From SZUA-451 sp034721895 (GTDB lineage Bacteria > Campylobacterota > Campylobacteria > Campylobacterales > Sulfurovaceae): a DNA stretch of 6,342 bases. A program made the position numbers and the translations under genes. Each line of letters begins with the position of its first letter. Position 1 is the stretch's first letter. Shown here piece by piece: positions 1 to 5,720 of the stretch. The stretch covers positions 1 to 6,342 of the forward strand of contig JAYEND010000062.1 of NCBI GenBank assembly GCA_034721895.1. The letters are read 5' to 3'. A model generated the notes under the pieces. The model was given only the letters and a program-made list of their open reading frames with translations, was not told where the DNA came from and did no database searches.

Positions 1-239
1 TTTCCACTTCCATTTTTTCCGACAATGCCAAGTATTTCGCCTTTTTTGACTTCAAGGTTAAGATTTTTGGTCGCATAAAACTTTTTATGATATTTTTTAT
101 CTGAAAAGCTAAGGGCCTCTTTCATGCGGTCTTGCGGTGAATTGTAAAGTTTGTAGTACTTGGAAACATTTTGCAATTTGATTGCGAAATCCGGGTTCCG
201 GTTGGTCTGTTGGGTATTTGGATCTTTGTTACTTTGCAT
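1..239 (-). CDS. ABC transporter ATP-binding protein, Wzt/TagH-like (N-terminal part; cut by window edge)
   Basis: Only the first 79 codons are present. After a polar, Asn/Gln-rich N-terminus (residues 1-18), the sequence shows the N-terminal strand of an ABC ATPase (AIKLQNVSKYYKLY, 19-32), the short insertion with basic residues typical of polysaccharide exporters (DRMKEALSFSDKKYHKKFYA, 37-56), the strand NLNLEVKKGEILGIVG, and the start of Walker A (GKNGSGK). The window ends inside the Walker A lysine codon. Family knowledge: such ATPases power export of O-antigen, teichoic acid or capsule-like glycans together with an ABC-2 permease, which is encoded two genes upstream here. The ATG (237-239) overlaps the last 11 nt of the four-helix-bundle gene. 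Only a weak AAAAGAAA purine run precedes it, so translational coupling is likely. Whether a C-terminal glycan-binding domain follows cannot be seen. Confidence 0.9.
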   Translation of the reverse strand, partial: MQSNKDPNTQQTNRNPDFAIKLQNVSKYYKLYNSPQDRMKEALSFSDKKYHKKFYATKNLNLEVKKGEILGIVGKNGSG

Positions 240-585
240 CGAGTTTCTTTTGTAGGGATTGTTGTAGTTTTGTGATCATGGCGATTAAGTGGTCTGCTTT
301 ATCTATCCACTCTTTGCCTACAGTTTTGTCAAGGTAGCCGATATCCATAGCAATGTATGTTTGTGTGGCAAATTCTGCAGTTGAGCCTTTGGCAATATCT
401 AAAAAACGAATTTGATCTTTTATGGATGCTTTTTCCATCCCCTCTGCAATATTACTTGGAATAGAAAGAGATGCTCTCGTGATTTGATCTTTAAATCCAT
501 AATCTTTACATTGAGCAAAAACTTTATAAGTATCTGAAGATAGCCTCGCACTCTTCTTCCATACATCTAATTTTTCACATTTCAT
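229..585 (-). CDS. Four-helix-bundle protein (S23/IVS-type family)
   Basis: A complete 118-residue protein, the usual size for the family first recognised inside intervening sequences of 23S rRNA genes and also found free-standing in many genomes. Visible signatures are an N-terminal LDVWKKSARLSSDTY helix (6-20), the hallmark YGFKDQITRASLSIPSNIAEG (29-49, central positions DQITRA and SIPSNIAEG), and a third helix with FLDIAKGSTAEFATQ (61-75) followed by IGYLDK. There is no signal peptide or membrane segment, so it should be cytoplasmic. The ATG at 583-585 has a modest AAAGGG SD about 5 nt upstream. It sits 42 nt after the permease stop and overlaps the ATPase start by 11 nt, so it is within the exporter operon. 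The molecular function of free-standing members is not established, and a role in export is inference from position only. Confidence 0.9.
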   Translation of the reverse strand: MKCEKLDVWKKSARLSSDTYKVFAQCKDYGFKDQITRASLSIPSNIAEGMEKASIKDQIRFLDIAKGSTAEFATQTYIAMDIGYLDKTVGKEWIDKADHLIAMITKLQQSLQKKLDAK

Positions 586-596
586 TTTGACCCTTT

Positions 597-624
597 CGGA
601 ACACGGAACTCGTAATACTGAACA
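597..624 (-). repeat. Degenerate heptamer array, four units
   Basis: Minus-strand units at 624-618, 617-611, 610-604 and 603-597 are variants of TGTTCCG: each ends in G and has T at positions 3 and 4. The array fills the spacer between permease stop and four-helix-bundle SD. Confidence 0.5.
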
Positions 625-627
625 CGA

Positions 628-1434
628 TTAAACTACCTCCGCAAAATGCGGTCTAAGTTTCTTGAAGACAGTGATTCCCAGCCAAAGTATAATGCCTGCC
701 AGCGTCCAGAAATAGAGTGTTTCATAAGGTTTTTCCCAAAAACCGACATGGAAAATAATAGAATCTCTGTATCCCTGTACAATATAATTGGCAGGGTTGA
801 GTTTGATGATCCATTGGTACTGTTCCGGAATTTTGGCAATATCCCAAAAAATTGGGGTGAGCCAAAAGCCGAATGTTACGATGACGCTGACTGCTTTTGA
901 TACATCAGGTACAAAAATATTTGTTGATGATGTTAACCATGCTATACCTAGAAGTAATGCTACCATAGCAGCAAAATAATAGAATAGCTGCAGAAGATAA
1001 AATGAAGGGTAGATACCATTCAGGGCTGCAATAATAATAGCGATCAGAATAAAAAAAGCATGGGGAATGGATGAGCTCATCAGCTTGACAACGGGCAACA
1101 TACTTAGACGAAAATCAACTTTTTTGAGAAGAAATGAATGCTGACGAATGACACTGGCACCTGCGTTGAGGTTTTCGGCGATATAAAACCAGGCGATAAT
1201 ACCACTGATGAGATAGACTGCAAATGGTATCCCCTCACTGCTGCTGCCGCTTTTGAAACCGAATGTAAAGACCGAATACAGTACTGCAATAAAAAGTAAT
1301 GGTTGGAGGTAAACCCAGACAAAACCAAGATAGGAGCCCATATATTGTTGCTGAAAGTCACGCTTTGCCAATTCATATAGAATAGAACGTTTATCGTAAA
1401 TATCTGCTAGAAAACTTTTGGTTCGTTGTATCAT
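628..1434 (-). CDS. ABC-2 type polysaccharide exporter permease (Wzm/TagG-like)
   Basis: A complete 268-residue inner-membrane permease of normal family length. The N-terminus has the amphipathic ELAKRDFQQQYMGSYLGFVW segment (21-40) characteristic of polysaccharide ABC-2 permeases. About six hydrophobic segments follow, at roughly 37-58, 70-87, 113-138, 145-168, 182-198 and 240-256. The family-typical LNPANYIVQGYRDSI (212-226) precedes the last helix, and the protein ends in a short cytoplasmic FKKLRPHFAEVV tail. With the ATPase encoded two genes downstream it would form the transporter that flips or exports a lipid-linked glycan such as O-antigen or capsule. The substrate cannot be told from this window. 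No other sensible start precedes residue 32. The ATG has no SD sequence but lies 7 nt after a TATAAT box, suggesting a very short or absent leader. Confidence 0.93.
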   Translation of the reverse strand: MIQRTKSFLADIYDKRSILYELAKRDFQQQYMGSYLGFVWVYLQPLLFIAVLYSVFTFGFKSGSSSEGIPFAVYLISGIIAWFYIAENLNAGASVIRQHSFLLKKVDFRLSMLPVVKLMSSSIPHAFFILIAIIIAALNGIYPSFYLLQLFYYFAAMVALLLGIAWLTSSTNIFVPDVSKAVSVIVTFGFWLTPIFWDIAKIPEQYQWIIKLNPANYIVQGYRDSIIFHVGFWEKPYETLYFWTLAGIILWLGITVFKKLRPHFAEVV

Positions 1435-1441
1435 AAAGTAT

Positions 1442-1447
1442 ATTATA
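1442..1447 (-). promoter_or_regulatory. Possible -10 box giving a near-leaderless permease mRNA
   Basis: A perfect TATAAT on the minus strand, inside the 12-nt palindrome TATTATATAATA (1441-1452), is 7 nt from the permease ATG. The hexamer 17 nt upstream (ATCCAA) is a poor -35. There is no SD before the ATG, which fits a leaderless start. Confidence 0.35.
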
Positions 1448-1455
1448 TAATAAGA

Positions 1456-1490
1456 TGTTGAAAGTTGGATGTGGGGTGCAGGGTGTTCCC
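1456..1490 (+). repeat. Degenerate heptamer array, five units
   Basis: Read on the plus strand, five consecutive 7-nt units begin at 1456, 1463, 1470, 1477 and 1484. Examples are TGTTGAA, AGTTGGA and TGTTCCC. G at unit position 2 is invariant and T or A occupies position 1. The array fills the spacer between protein A and the permease and runs into the hairpin. Confidence 0.5.
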
Positions 1491-1503
1491 GCCGTGGCGG
1501 GAA
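1486..1503. repeat. GC-rich perfect inverted repeat (8-bp arms)
   Basis: TTCCCGCC (1486-1493) and GGCGGGAA (1496-1503) are separated by 2 nt and would form a strong hairpin 4 nt after the stop codon of protein A. No T-tract follows on the minus strand, so it is not a canonical intrinsic terminator there. On the plus strand only ACTTTTA follows. It could protect the 3' end of the upstream mRNA or be a dispersed intergenic palindrome. Confidence 0.6.
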
Positions 1504-1507
1504 ACTT

Positions 1508-2240
1508 TTACTTCATTGAGACTTTTTCTTGATTGCTTCCGGAAGTATCCAATGCCAGATTCGTGAGGAGTGATTCTACTTGTGTCAGTCGCTTTTGCAT
1601 TGCTTCGAGCCTAGCTATTTTTGCTTCCTGTTTTGCAATTTTCGCTTCCTGCTGCAAAGTATAAAGCGTCAACTCTTCCACCTTTTCAAGCAGTGTCATC
1701 TGCAATCCTGAGAGATTGACCACACCTGCTTTGCCTACTTCATCTGCTGAAGCAACACCCGGAAGGTGATTGTTCTTTTTGATAAATGTTTTCAGCTCTT
1801 CAAGTGGCATCAGCTTATAGTCATCTTTGAAGACATAATCGGGAACACTCATCTTTTCCCCTTTGACATATAGATTGCCATTGGGGATGTAGACATCCGC
1901 ATTTCCTTTGATCTGCAGGGCTGGCGTCAATTTTGATGAGCCATTCGGAGTGTGACTGATCGTGACCAGGTTGCCGTTGCTGGATGTTGACCAGTCTTCG
2001 GTGGCTGTTACTGTAATACCGGCTTTTGTTCCAGTCCAACCTGATCCATGCCAGCCACGGAAGCTGAACATTCCAATGACATCACCGCTTTCTACTGCTG
2101 CAGGACTGCCGCTATCGGAGCGTGCACGCTGCTGGACGTACTGTGCGGCTTGATTGCCTGTGTTGGTGATACTGGTCAATTTGAAACGGGCAGCCGCATC
2201 TGTTCCGACAACATCTACGGCTTCACTGGGATCATCTGTC
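1508..2240 (-). repeat. Paralogous coding segment, copy A (direct-repeat partner of 4978-5720)
   Basis: Encodes the C-terminal ~235 residues of protein A. It aligns over its whole length with the C-terminus of protein B in the same orientation, with one 7-residue gap in the coiled coil and two extra residues at B's end. The DNA is also similar: 1737-1782 is identical to 5234-5279 (46 bases). The copies lie about 3.5 kb apart and flank the protease gene. Confidence 0.85.
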
Positions 2241-2581
2241 CCGAAACCGACATTTCCATTGTTTTGGGTTCCTATGACAAGTGCATTGTCTGTAGCTCCG
2301 TTGCGAATCTTAAACGGAGCCCCATAGGTATCTCCTATCGGCTGCTCAGGGACAAACCATAAGCCGTCATTTCCTACATCCAGACCCCATGCTGCGCCAT
2401 ATCCGTCAAAAAGGTAGAGACGTTCTTTGAGTGTCATATTTTTGGCTTTTTCATTTGTATCATAATCATCTGCTGCTATGGCAACGCCACCAGATAGAAG
2501 CAGTGATGCCAATAAGTAGATTCCAGTTATTTTGATTGAATTGATCATGCTTGTTTCCTTTGTAATCATTATTTGTTTCAT
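1508..2581 (-). CDS. Secreted coiled-coil stalk protein A (paralogue of protein B)
   Basis: A 357-residue exported protein. It has a signal peptide (core ITGIYLLASLLLSGGVAIA, cleavage probably near AIA-A/DDY, residues 34-38). Next comes a unique N-terminal module (38-120) with WGLDVGNDGLWFVPE and a VGFGTDDPSEAVDV motif like the GIGT..P..LDV link seen in tail-fibre-like surface proteins. A conserved region follows (121-310): TSITNTGNQAAQ, GDVIGMFSFRGW, TGTKAGITVTATEDWST, IPNGNLYVKG, PDYVFKDDYKLMPLEELK and NNHLPGVASADEV. It ends in a coiled coil (290-342) with heptads EAKIAKQ, EAKIARL. Residues 131-310 align without a gap to 211-390 of protein B. No outer-membrane barrel or lipobox is seen. The chosen ATG has AAGGAGG 4 nt upstream. 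A second ATG at 2546-2548 (residue 12), with AAGGA 7 nt upstream, would give a more typical 26-residue signal peptide. An in-frame ATG at 2671 is rejected. Function is unknown; a structural or adhesive surface role is inference. Confidence 0.88.
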   Translation of the reverse strand: MKQIMITKETSMINSIKITGIYLLASLLLSGGVAIAADDYDTNEKAKNMTLKERLYLFDGYGAAWGLDVGNDGLWFVPEQPIGDTYGAPFKIRNGATDNALVIGTQNNGNVGFGTDDPSEAVDVVGTDAAARFKLTSITNTGNQAAQYVQQRARSDSGSPAAVESGDVIGMFSFRGWHGSGWTGTKAGITVTATEDWSTSSNGNLVTISHTPNGSSKLTPALQIKGNADVYIPNGNLYVKGEKMSVPDYVFKDDYKLMPLEELKTFIKKNNHLPGVASADEVGKAGVVNLSGLQMTLLEKVEELTLYTLQQEAKIAKQEAKIARLEAMQKRLTQVESLLTNLALDTSGSNQEKVSMK

Positions 2582-2602
2582 AGATCCTCCTTTTTTATTA
2601 TA
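2582..2602 (-). promoter_or_regulatory. SD sequence and possible -10 box ahead of protein A
   Basis: On the minus strand AAGGAGG (2586-2592) lies 4 nt before the ATG at 2579-2581 and decides for this start over the upstream in-frame ATG at 2671. A perfect TATAAT (2597-2602) lies just before it, but no good -35 hexamer is seen 16-18 nt upstream. Transcription from it would start near the SD itself, which would favour the alternative ATG at 2546-2548. Read-through from the protease gene is equally possible. Confidence 0.4.
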
Positions 2603-2636
2603 CGACACATCTAATTGTTCTTTTACTCGGCGTTCA

Positions 2637-2888
2637 CTATAGTTCAGGCTTTGGTTCAGGCTCTGGTTCATCAGTAATACAATTGTTTGTTCCCTGAATC
2701 AGTTCGCAATCTGGTTGAGGAGGATATGGGTCGGGATCCGAAACAGGAGTGCCCGAAATGCATTCATTTGTTCCTTGAGTATAAGCCTCCCCACTGCATG
2801 GTTTATCCGGATATGGATCGGGATCTGATACCTCAGTGCCTGCAATACAGTTCTTTGTCCCCTGGGCAAAATATTCTCCTTCCGGACA
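2637..2888 (-). repeat. Three cysteine-pair repeats with DPDPYP linkers at the protease C-terminus
   Basis: Encodes residues 650-732. Module 1 runs Cys650 to Cys663, module 2 Cys680 to Cys692, module 3 Cys710 to Cys719. Each contains QGT(K/N)xC followed by I. Modules 1 and 2 are joined to the next by VSDPDPYP. The DPDPYP linkers recur 29 residues (87 nt) apart, and the DNA repeat is visible in near-identical 17-nt stretches at 2722-2738 and 2809-2825. The third module is shortened and runs into an acidic Pro-Glu tail. Cysteines are scarce elsewhere in the mature protein, so these six are likely to form disulfides outside the cytoplasm. Confidence 0.8.
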
Positions 2889-4835
2889 TGTTACCGGTCC
2901 TTCGTCCAGCGCACTTTTCAGGTTCAGTCTGCCTCCGGTTGCTACCTTACCGTTGAGACTATTCAGGGGATCAATAGTATTAAGGATTCGTGCTTTTCTA
3001 TCGTCTATAGAATCACCCGTATAAACACTAGCGAGCACAGCAATGGCTCCGGATACCTGAGGTGCCGCCATCGAAGTCCCGTTATAGTATTCATAATTTG
3101 AAACCAGCTCTGTCCCTATCCCCACATTATCTATCAGCCAGCCATCATACTGCTCAGTATTATCGGTTTTCATATGAAAACGAAGGCGGAAATATGGAGT
3201 TTTGACATCATCTGGAAGTTTGAAATTATATGGATTCGTCCAATAGTGGGCATAGCCTGAGAAATCATACAATACGGTCCATGTCGTTCCGCCATCCCCG
3301 GATACCTCTACTGTTCCATGATCATAATCATCACCTTCAATGTATACACCAGCTCCTATGCCAATATAGACATGATTGCCTGTCCCATAAGCTGAAAGAT
3401 CAATATCATTGTTCAACATGATCCATGAATCTATATCTGAACTATAGTCAACTCCCGGACTGTCACTCAGGAAATGTGTCGGGCTGGGGACTGAATAGCT
3501 GGCATTCTCAAAAATCTCCTGATCGGTAGATATTGCCCATGTGTTTTTGGTACCTCCAGTTGACCAGTTTCCCATACCACTTTCCATGTTATTAAAGAAA
3601 ATATCACCGGCCTTTGGAATATAGACACGTGGTGTGGTGCTCAGTATATTTGTTCCCGGTGCCGATAGATCAACAGAAGTGACCCCGTAGTTTGAAAAAG
3701 ATGCCAATGCATCATTTTGATCTGTTGCAGCTACGGAGATAACACCGGGAAGATCATAAGAAGAGGGATAATGCGGATATGCATCATTGTTATCTCCTCT
3801 ACGGTCCTCACCGCCATTCCCCGCAGCAGCTGTAAAAAGTATACCCAGGTTATTTGTGGCCTGGATAGCATCTTTCAGTGCTGGTGAATAACCTCCGCCG
3901 CCCCATGAGTTATTGGTCGCAACGATATTCACTCCGGCATTTTTCTGTGCAATAACATACTCCAGGCACTCTATGGCATCCGATGTAGATCCCCCGCCAG
4001 TCGATAGAAATTTCAATGCCATGATCCTCGCATTCCAACTGACACCAACTACCCCTTTTCCATTGTCCCCGACGGCAGCAATGGTTCCCGCAACATGAGT
4101 GCCGTGACCGCCATCTTCGGCCAGTATATCCATAGGATCACCACTGTTGTTTACTGCATTGATGCCATAGGCATCATCAATATAGCCATTGTTGTCATCA
4201 TCGATACCGTTATCCGGTATTTCATTTGTATTTTTCCACATATTGCCAGCAATGTCTTCATGCAGATAGTCCACCCCCGTATCGATCACTGCGACCACCA
4301 CAGCATCAGAACCTGTCGAAATATCCCATGCTTCAGGCGCATCGATATCTGCATCTTTGGTACCATTCCTGCCATTAATAGGTTGCCCGGTGTTATGCTG
4401 TCCCCACAGCTTACCGAACTTTGGGTCGTTTGGAACCTCCAAAGGTTTATAAATATAATTAGGTTCCACAGATTCCACATTAGGATCGGATCGTAATTTG
4501 GTGATCAACTCTTCCGTAGAAAGGGATTTTGAGCGTATAAGTATATATGTCTTCTTCTTCATCCTGGATAAGGTCTTGAACTCTTTCGAAACATTCAAAC
4601 CCATTGACCGCACCAAAGTATTTGCCTGCGACATCTGCATACCTTTTCCGAATTTGACAATGACTTCACCCTCTTTATGTTTTGGGGCTTTTTTGGGCGC
4701 CTTGACGGTACTCTGCCTCTGAGGATGTAAAGAACTGGCCGGAATCTCCGCTGAGGATGAACCGGCATAGATGAAACTACCCGATAGCATTAAACCTATA
4801 CTGCTTACCACAATAAATTGTATCCCTGCTAACAC
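2637..4835 (-). CDS. Secreted subtilisin-like serine protease (peptidase family S8)
   Basis: A 732-residue exported protease starting at GTG (4833-4835), with AAGGAG 5 nt upstream. Order: signal peptide (1-24, FIVVSSIGLMLSGSFIYA); basic linker (38-55); inhibitor-I9-like propeptide (56-128, GEVIVKF through DPNVESVEPNYIY), normally an intramolecular chaperone that is cut off; catalytic domain with Asp185 (VAVIDTGVDY), His244 (GHGTHVAGT), oxyanion Asn340 (AAAGN) and Ser588 (NGTSMAAPQVSG). A Ca-binding-like acidic loop (IDDDNNGYIDDAYG, 211-224) is typical of thermostable or secreted S8 enzymes. Residues ~410-575, between Asn340 and Ser588, form an inserted jelly-roll/MAM-like domain. The C-terminus (650-719) carries three cysteine-pair modules joined by acidic Pro linkers. 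All catalytic residues are present, so it should be active. It sits between two paralogous surface proteins on the same strand, which makes them candidate substrates (inference). The stop lies 55 nt before the start of protein A. Confidence 0.96.
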   Translation of the reverse strand: MLAGIQFIVVSSIGLMLSGSFIYAGSSSAEIPASSLHPQRQSTVKAPKKAPKHKEGEVIVKFGKGMQMSQANTLVRSMGLNVSKEFKTLSRMKKKTYILIRSKSLSTEELITKLRSDPNVESVEPNYIYKPLEVPNDPKFGKLWGQHNTGQPINGRNGTKDADIDAPEAWDISTGSDAVVVAVIDTGVDYLHEDIAGNMWKNTNEIPDNGIDDDNNGYIDDAYGINAVNNSGDPMDILAEDGGHGTHVAGTIAAVGDNGKGVVGVSWNARIMALKFLSTGGGSTSDAIECLEYVIAQKNAGVNIVATNNSWGGGGYSPALKDAIQATNNLGILFTAAAGNGGEDRRGDNNDAYPHYPSSYDLPGVISVAATDQNDALASFSNYGVTSVDLSAPGTNILSTTPRVYIPKAGDIFFNNMESGMGNWSTGGTKNTWAISTDQEIFENASYSVPSPTHFLSDSPGVDYSSDIDSWIMLNNDIDLSAYGTGNHVYIGIGAGVYIEGDDYDHGTVEVSGDGGTTWTVLYDFSGYAHYWTNPYNFKLPDDVKTPYFRLRFHMKTDNTEQYDGWLIDNVGIGTELVSNYEYYNGTSMAAPQVSGAIAVLASVYTGDSIDDRKARILNTIDPLNSLNGKVATGGRLNLKSALDEGPVTCPEGEYFAQGTKNCIAGTEVSDPDPYPDKPCSGEAYTQGTNECISGTPVSDPDPYPPQPDCELIQGTNNCITDEPEPEPKPEL
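3111..3620 (-). other. Jelly-roll/MAM-like domain inserted within the S8 catalytic domain
   Basis: Encodes residues 406-575 of the protease. Landmarks are FFNNMESGMGNWSTGG at the entry, then NTWAIS, NDIDLSAYG, the strand-turn motif VEVSGDGGTTWTVLYDFSG (509-527), FRLRFHMKTDN (549-559) and the exit GWLIDNVGIG (565-574). The pattern ME.G...W, SGDGG.TW, RF...D and GW.IDNV.I resembles jelly-roll domains attached to secreted metalloproteases such as immune inhibitor A, which usually sit C-terminal to the catalytic domain. S8 signature sequence resumes at once with YYNGTSMAAP. The role is probably substrate or glycan binding (inference). Confidence 0.75.
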
Positions 4836-4840
4836 TGTTT

Positions 4841-4846
4841 CTCCTT
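4841..4846 (-). promoter_or_regulatory. Ribosome binding site for the GTG-started protease
   Basis: Minus-strand AAGGAG ends 5 nt before the GTG codon at 4833-4835. The hydrophobic signal peptide begins immediately after, which supports this non-ATG start. Confidence 0.75.
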
Positions 4847-4864
4847 ATCTATTCACTAATCCAT

Positions 4865-4893
4865 ATTCTATCTAGTAAGTGCTTTGTTTTTAA
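4865..4893 (-). promoter_or_regulatory. Possible promoter for the protease gene
   Basis: TTAAAA (4888-4893) and TAGAAT (4865-4870) on the minus strand are separated by exactly 17 nt and resemble sigma-70 -35 and -10 boxes, with two and one mismatches respectively. They lie in the 142-nt spacer between protein B and the protease, downstream of the hairpin. The spacer is AT-rich, so a chance match is quite possible. Confidence 0.3.
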
Positions 4894-4931
4894 TTTTGAT
4901 CAGAGGTGCTTTATGAAGGTATTTTTTTGGT

Positions 4932-4972
4932 TTTTACAGCTTGTAAAGTCCGATAAATCAGACTTTACAGTG
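4932..4972. repeat. Inverted repeats with two mutually exclusive hairpins between protein B and the protease
   Basis: TGTAAAGTC (4942-4950) is the exact reverse complement of GACTTTACA (4961-4969), a 9-bp stem with a 10-nt loop. The same middle arm (TGTAAA, 4942-4947) can instead pair with TTTACA at 4933-4938 across a 3-nt loop. The long stem starts about 8 nt after the stop codon of protein B on the minus strand. No U-tract follows directly, only AGC, TGTAAAAACC and then an A-run, so a standard terminator call is not supported. Confidence 0.5.
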
Positions 4973-4977
4973 TAATA

Positions 4978-5720
4978 TTATTTAAAATTGACAGAGACTT
5001 TTTCTTTGTTGGTACCGGAGGTATCCAAGGCAAGATTTGTCAAAAGAGATTCGACTTTTGCCAGTCGCTTTTGCATCGCTTCGAGTTTGGCGATCTTTGC
5101 TTGCATCTCTTTTATCTCGGCATCCTTGGAAGCAAGTGATTCTTCCTGCTGCAATGTATAGAGCGTCAACTCCTCCACTTTCTCAAGCAGTGTCATCTGA
5201 AGGCTGGAGAGATTGACCACACCTGCCTTGTCGACTTCATCTGCTGAAGCAACACCCGGAAGGTGATTGTTCTTTTTGACAAATACTTTCAACTCTTCAA
5301 GCGGCATCAGCTTATAGTCGTCTTTAAAGACATAATCCGGAACACTCATCTTTCTTCCTTTGACATAAAGATTGCCATTGGGGATGTAGACATCTGCATG
5401 ACCCTTGATCTGCAAGGCTGCTATCATTCTCGTTGATTGATTCGGGGTATGACTGATCGTGAGTTGGTTGCCGTTGTCTATCGTTGACCAGTCCTCTGTG
5501 GCTGTTACGTTGATACCGGCCTTTGTTCCGGTATAGCTTGCGCTATTCCAGCCACGGAAGCTAAAAAATCCGATGACATCACCATTTTGTACTGCTGAAG
5601 GATTTCCATTATTGGAATGTGCACGCCGTTGGATGAATTGAGCGGCCTGGTTGGACGTGTTGGTTATGCTGGTCAGCATAAAGCGAGCTGCTGTATCTTG
5701 GCCCTTAACATCAACCAGTT
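4978..5720 (-). repeat. Paralogous coding segment, copy B (direct-repeat partner of 1508-2240)
   Basis: Encodes residues ~200-446 of protein B. It shares the PDYVFKDDYKLMPLEELK and NNHLPGVASADEV blocks exactly with copy A at the protein level. Divergence is concentrated in the first part (surface-loop-like Asn/Ser-rich positions) and in the coiled coil. Confidence 0.85.

Noticed and set aside
646..979. Plus-strand open frames opposite the permease
   Set aside because: Antisense shadows of a clearly conserved membrane protein, with no recognisable domain and no SD.
597..1490. CRISPR-like or IS-end interpretation of the spacer repeats
   Set aside because: Units are 7 nt, degenerate and without spacers; no transposase gene or paired terminal inverted repeats occur.
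1508..2240. Peptidase S74 (intramolecular chaperone) domain at the C-terminus of A and B
   Set aside because: The overall tail-fibre-like layout suggested it, but no S74 catalytic Ser/Lys signature is visible; the end is a YVFKDDY...NHLPG...coiled-coil module instead.
2048..2362. Plus-strand 104-codon open frame
   Set aside because: Antisense to the conserved region of protein A; composition looks like a reverse-strand shadow.
2582..2671. N-terminal extension of protein A to the in-frame ATG at 2671
   Set aside because: It would overlap the protease C-terminal coding region, has no signal-peptide character, and places a perfect AAGGAGG SD inside the gene just before the better start.
4095..4496. 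Plus-strand 133-codon open frame rich in Ile and His
   Set aside because: Antisense to the S8 catalytic domain; the Ile/His richness is explained by reverse reading of Asp/Asn codons.
4942..4969. Rho-independent terminator after protein B
   Set aside because: A 9-bp stem is present but no U-tract follows on the minus strand and the stem is AT-rich, so it is listed only as an inverted repeat.
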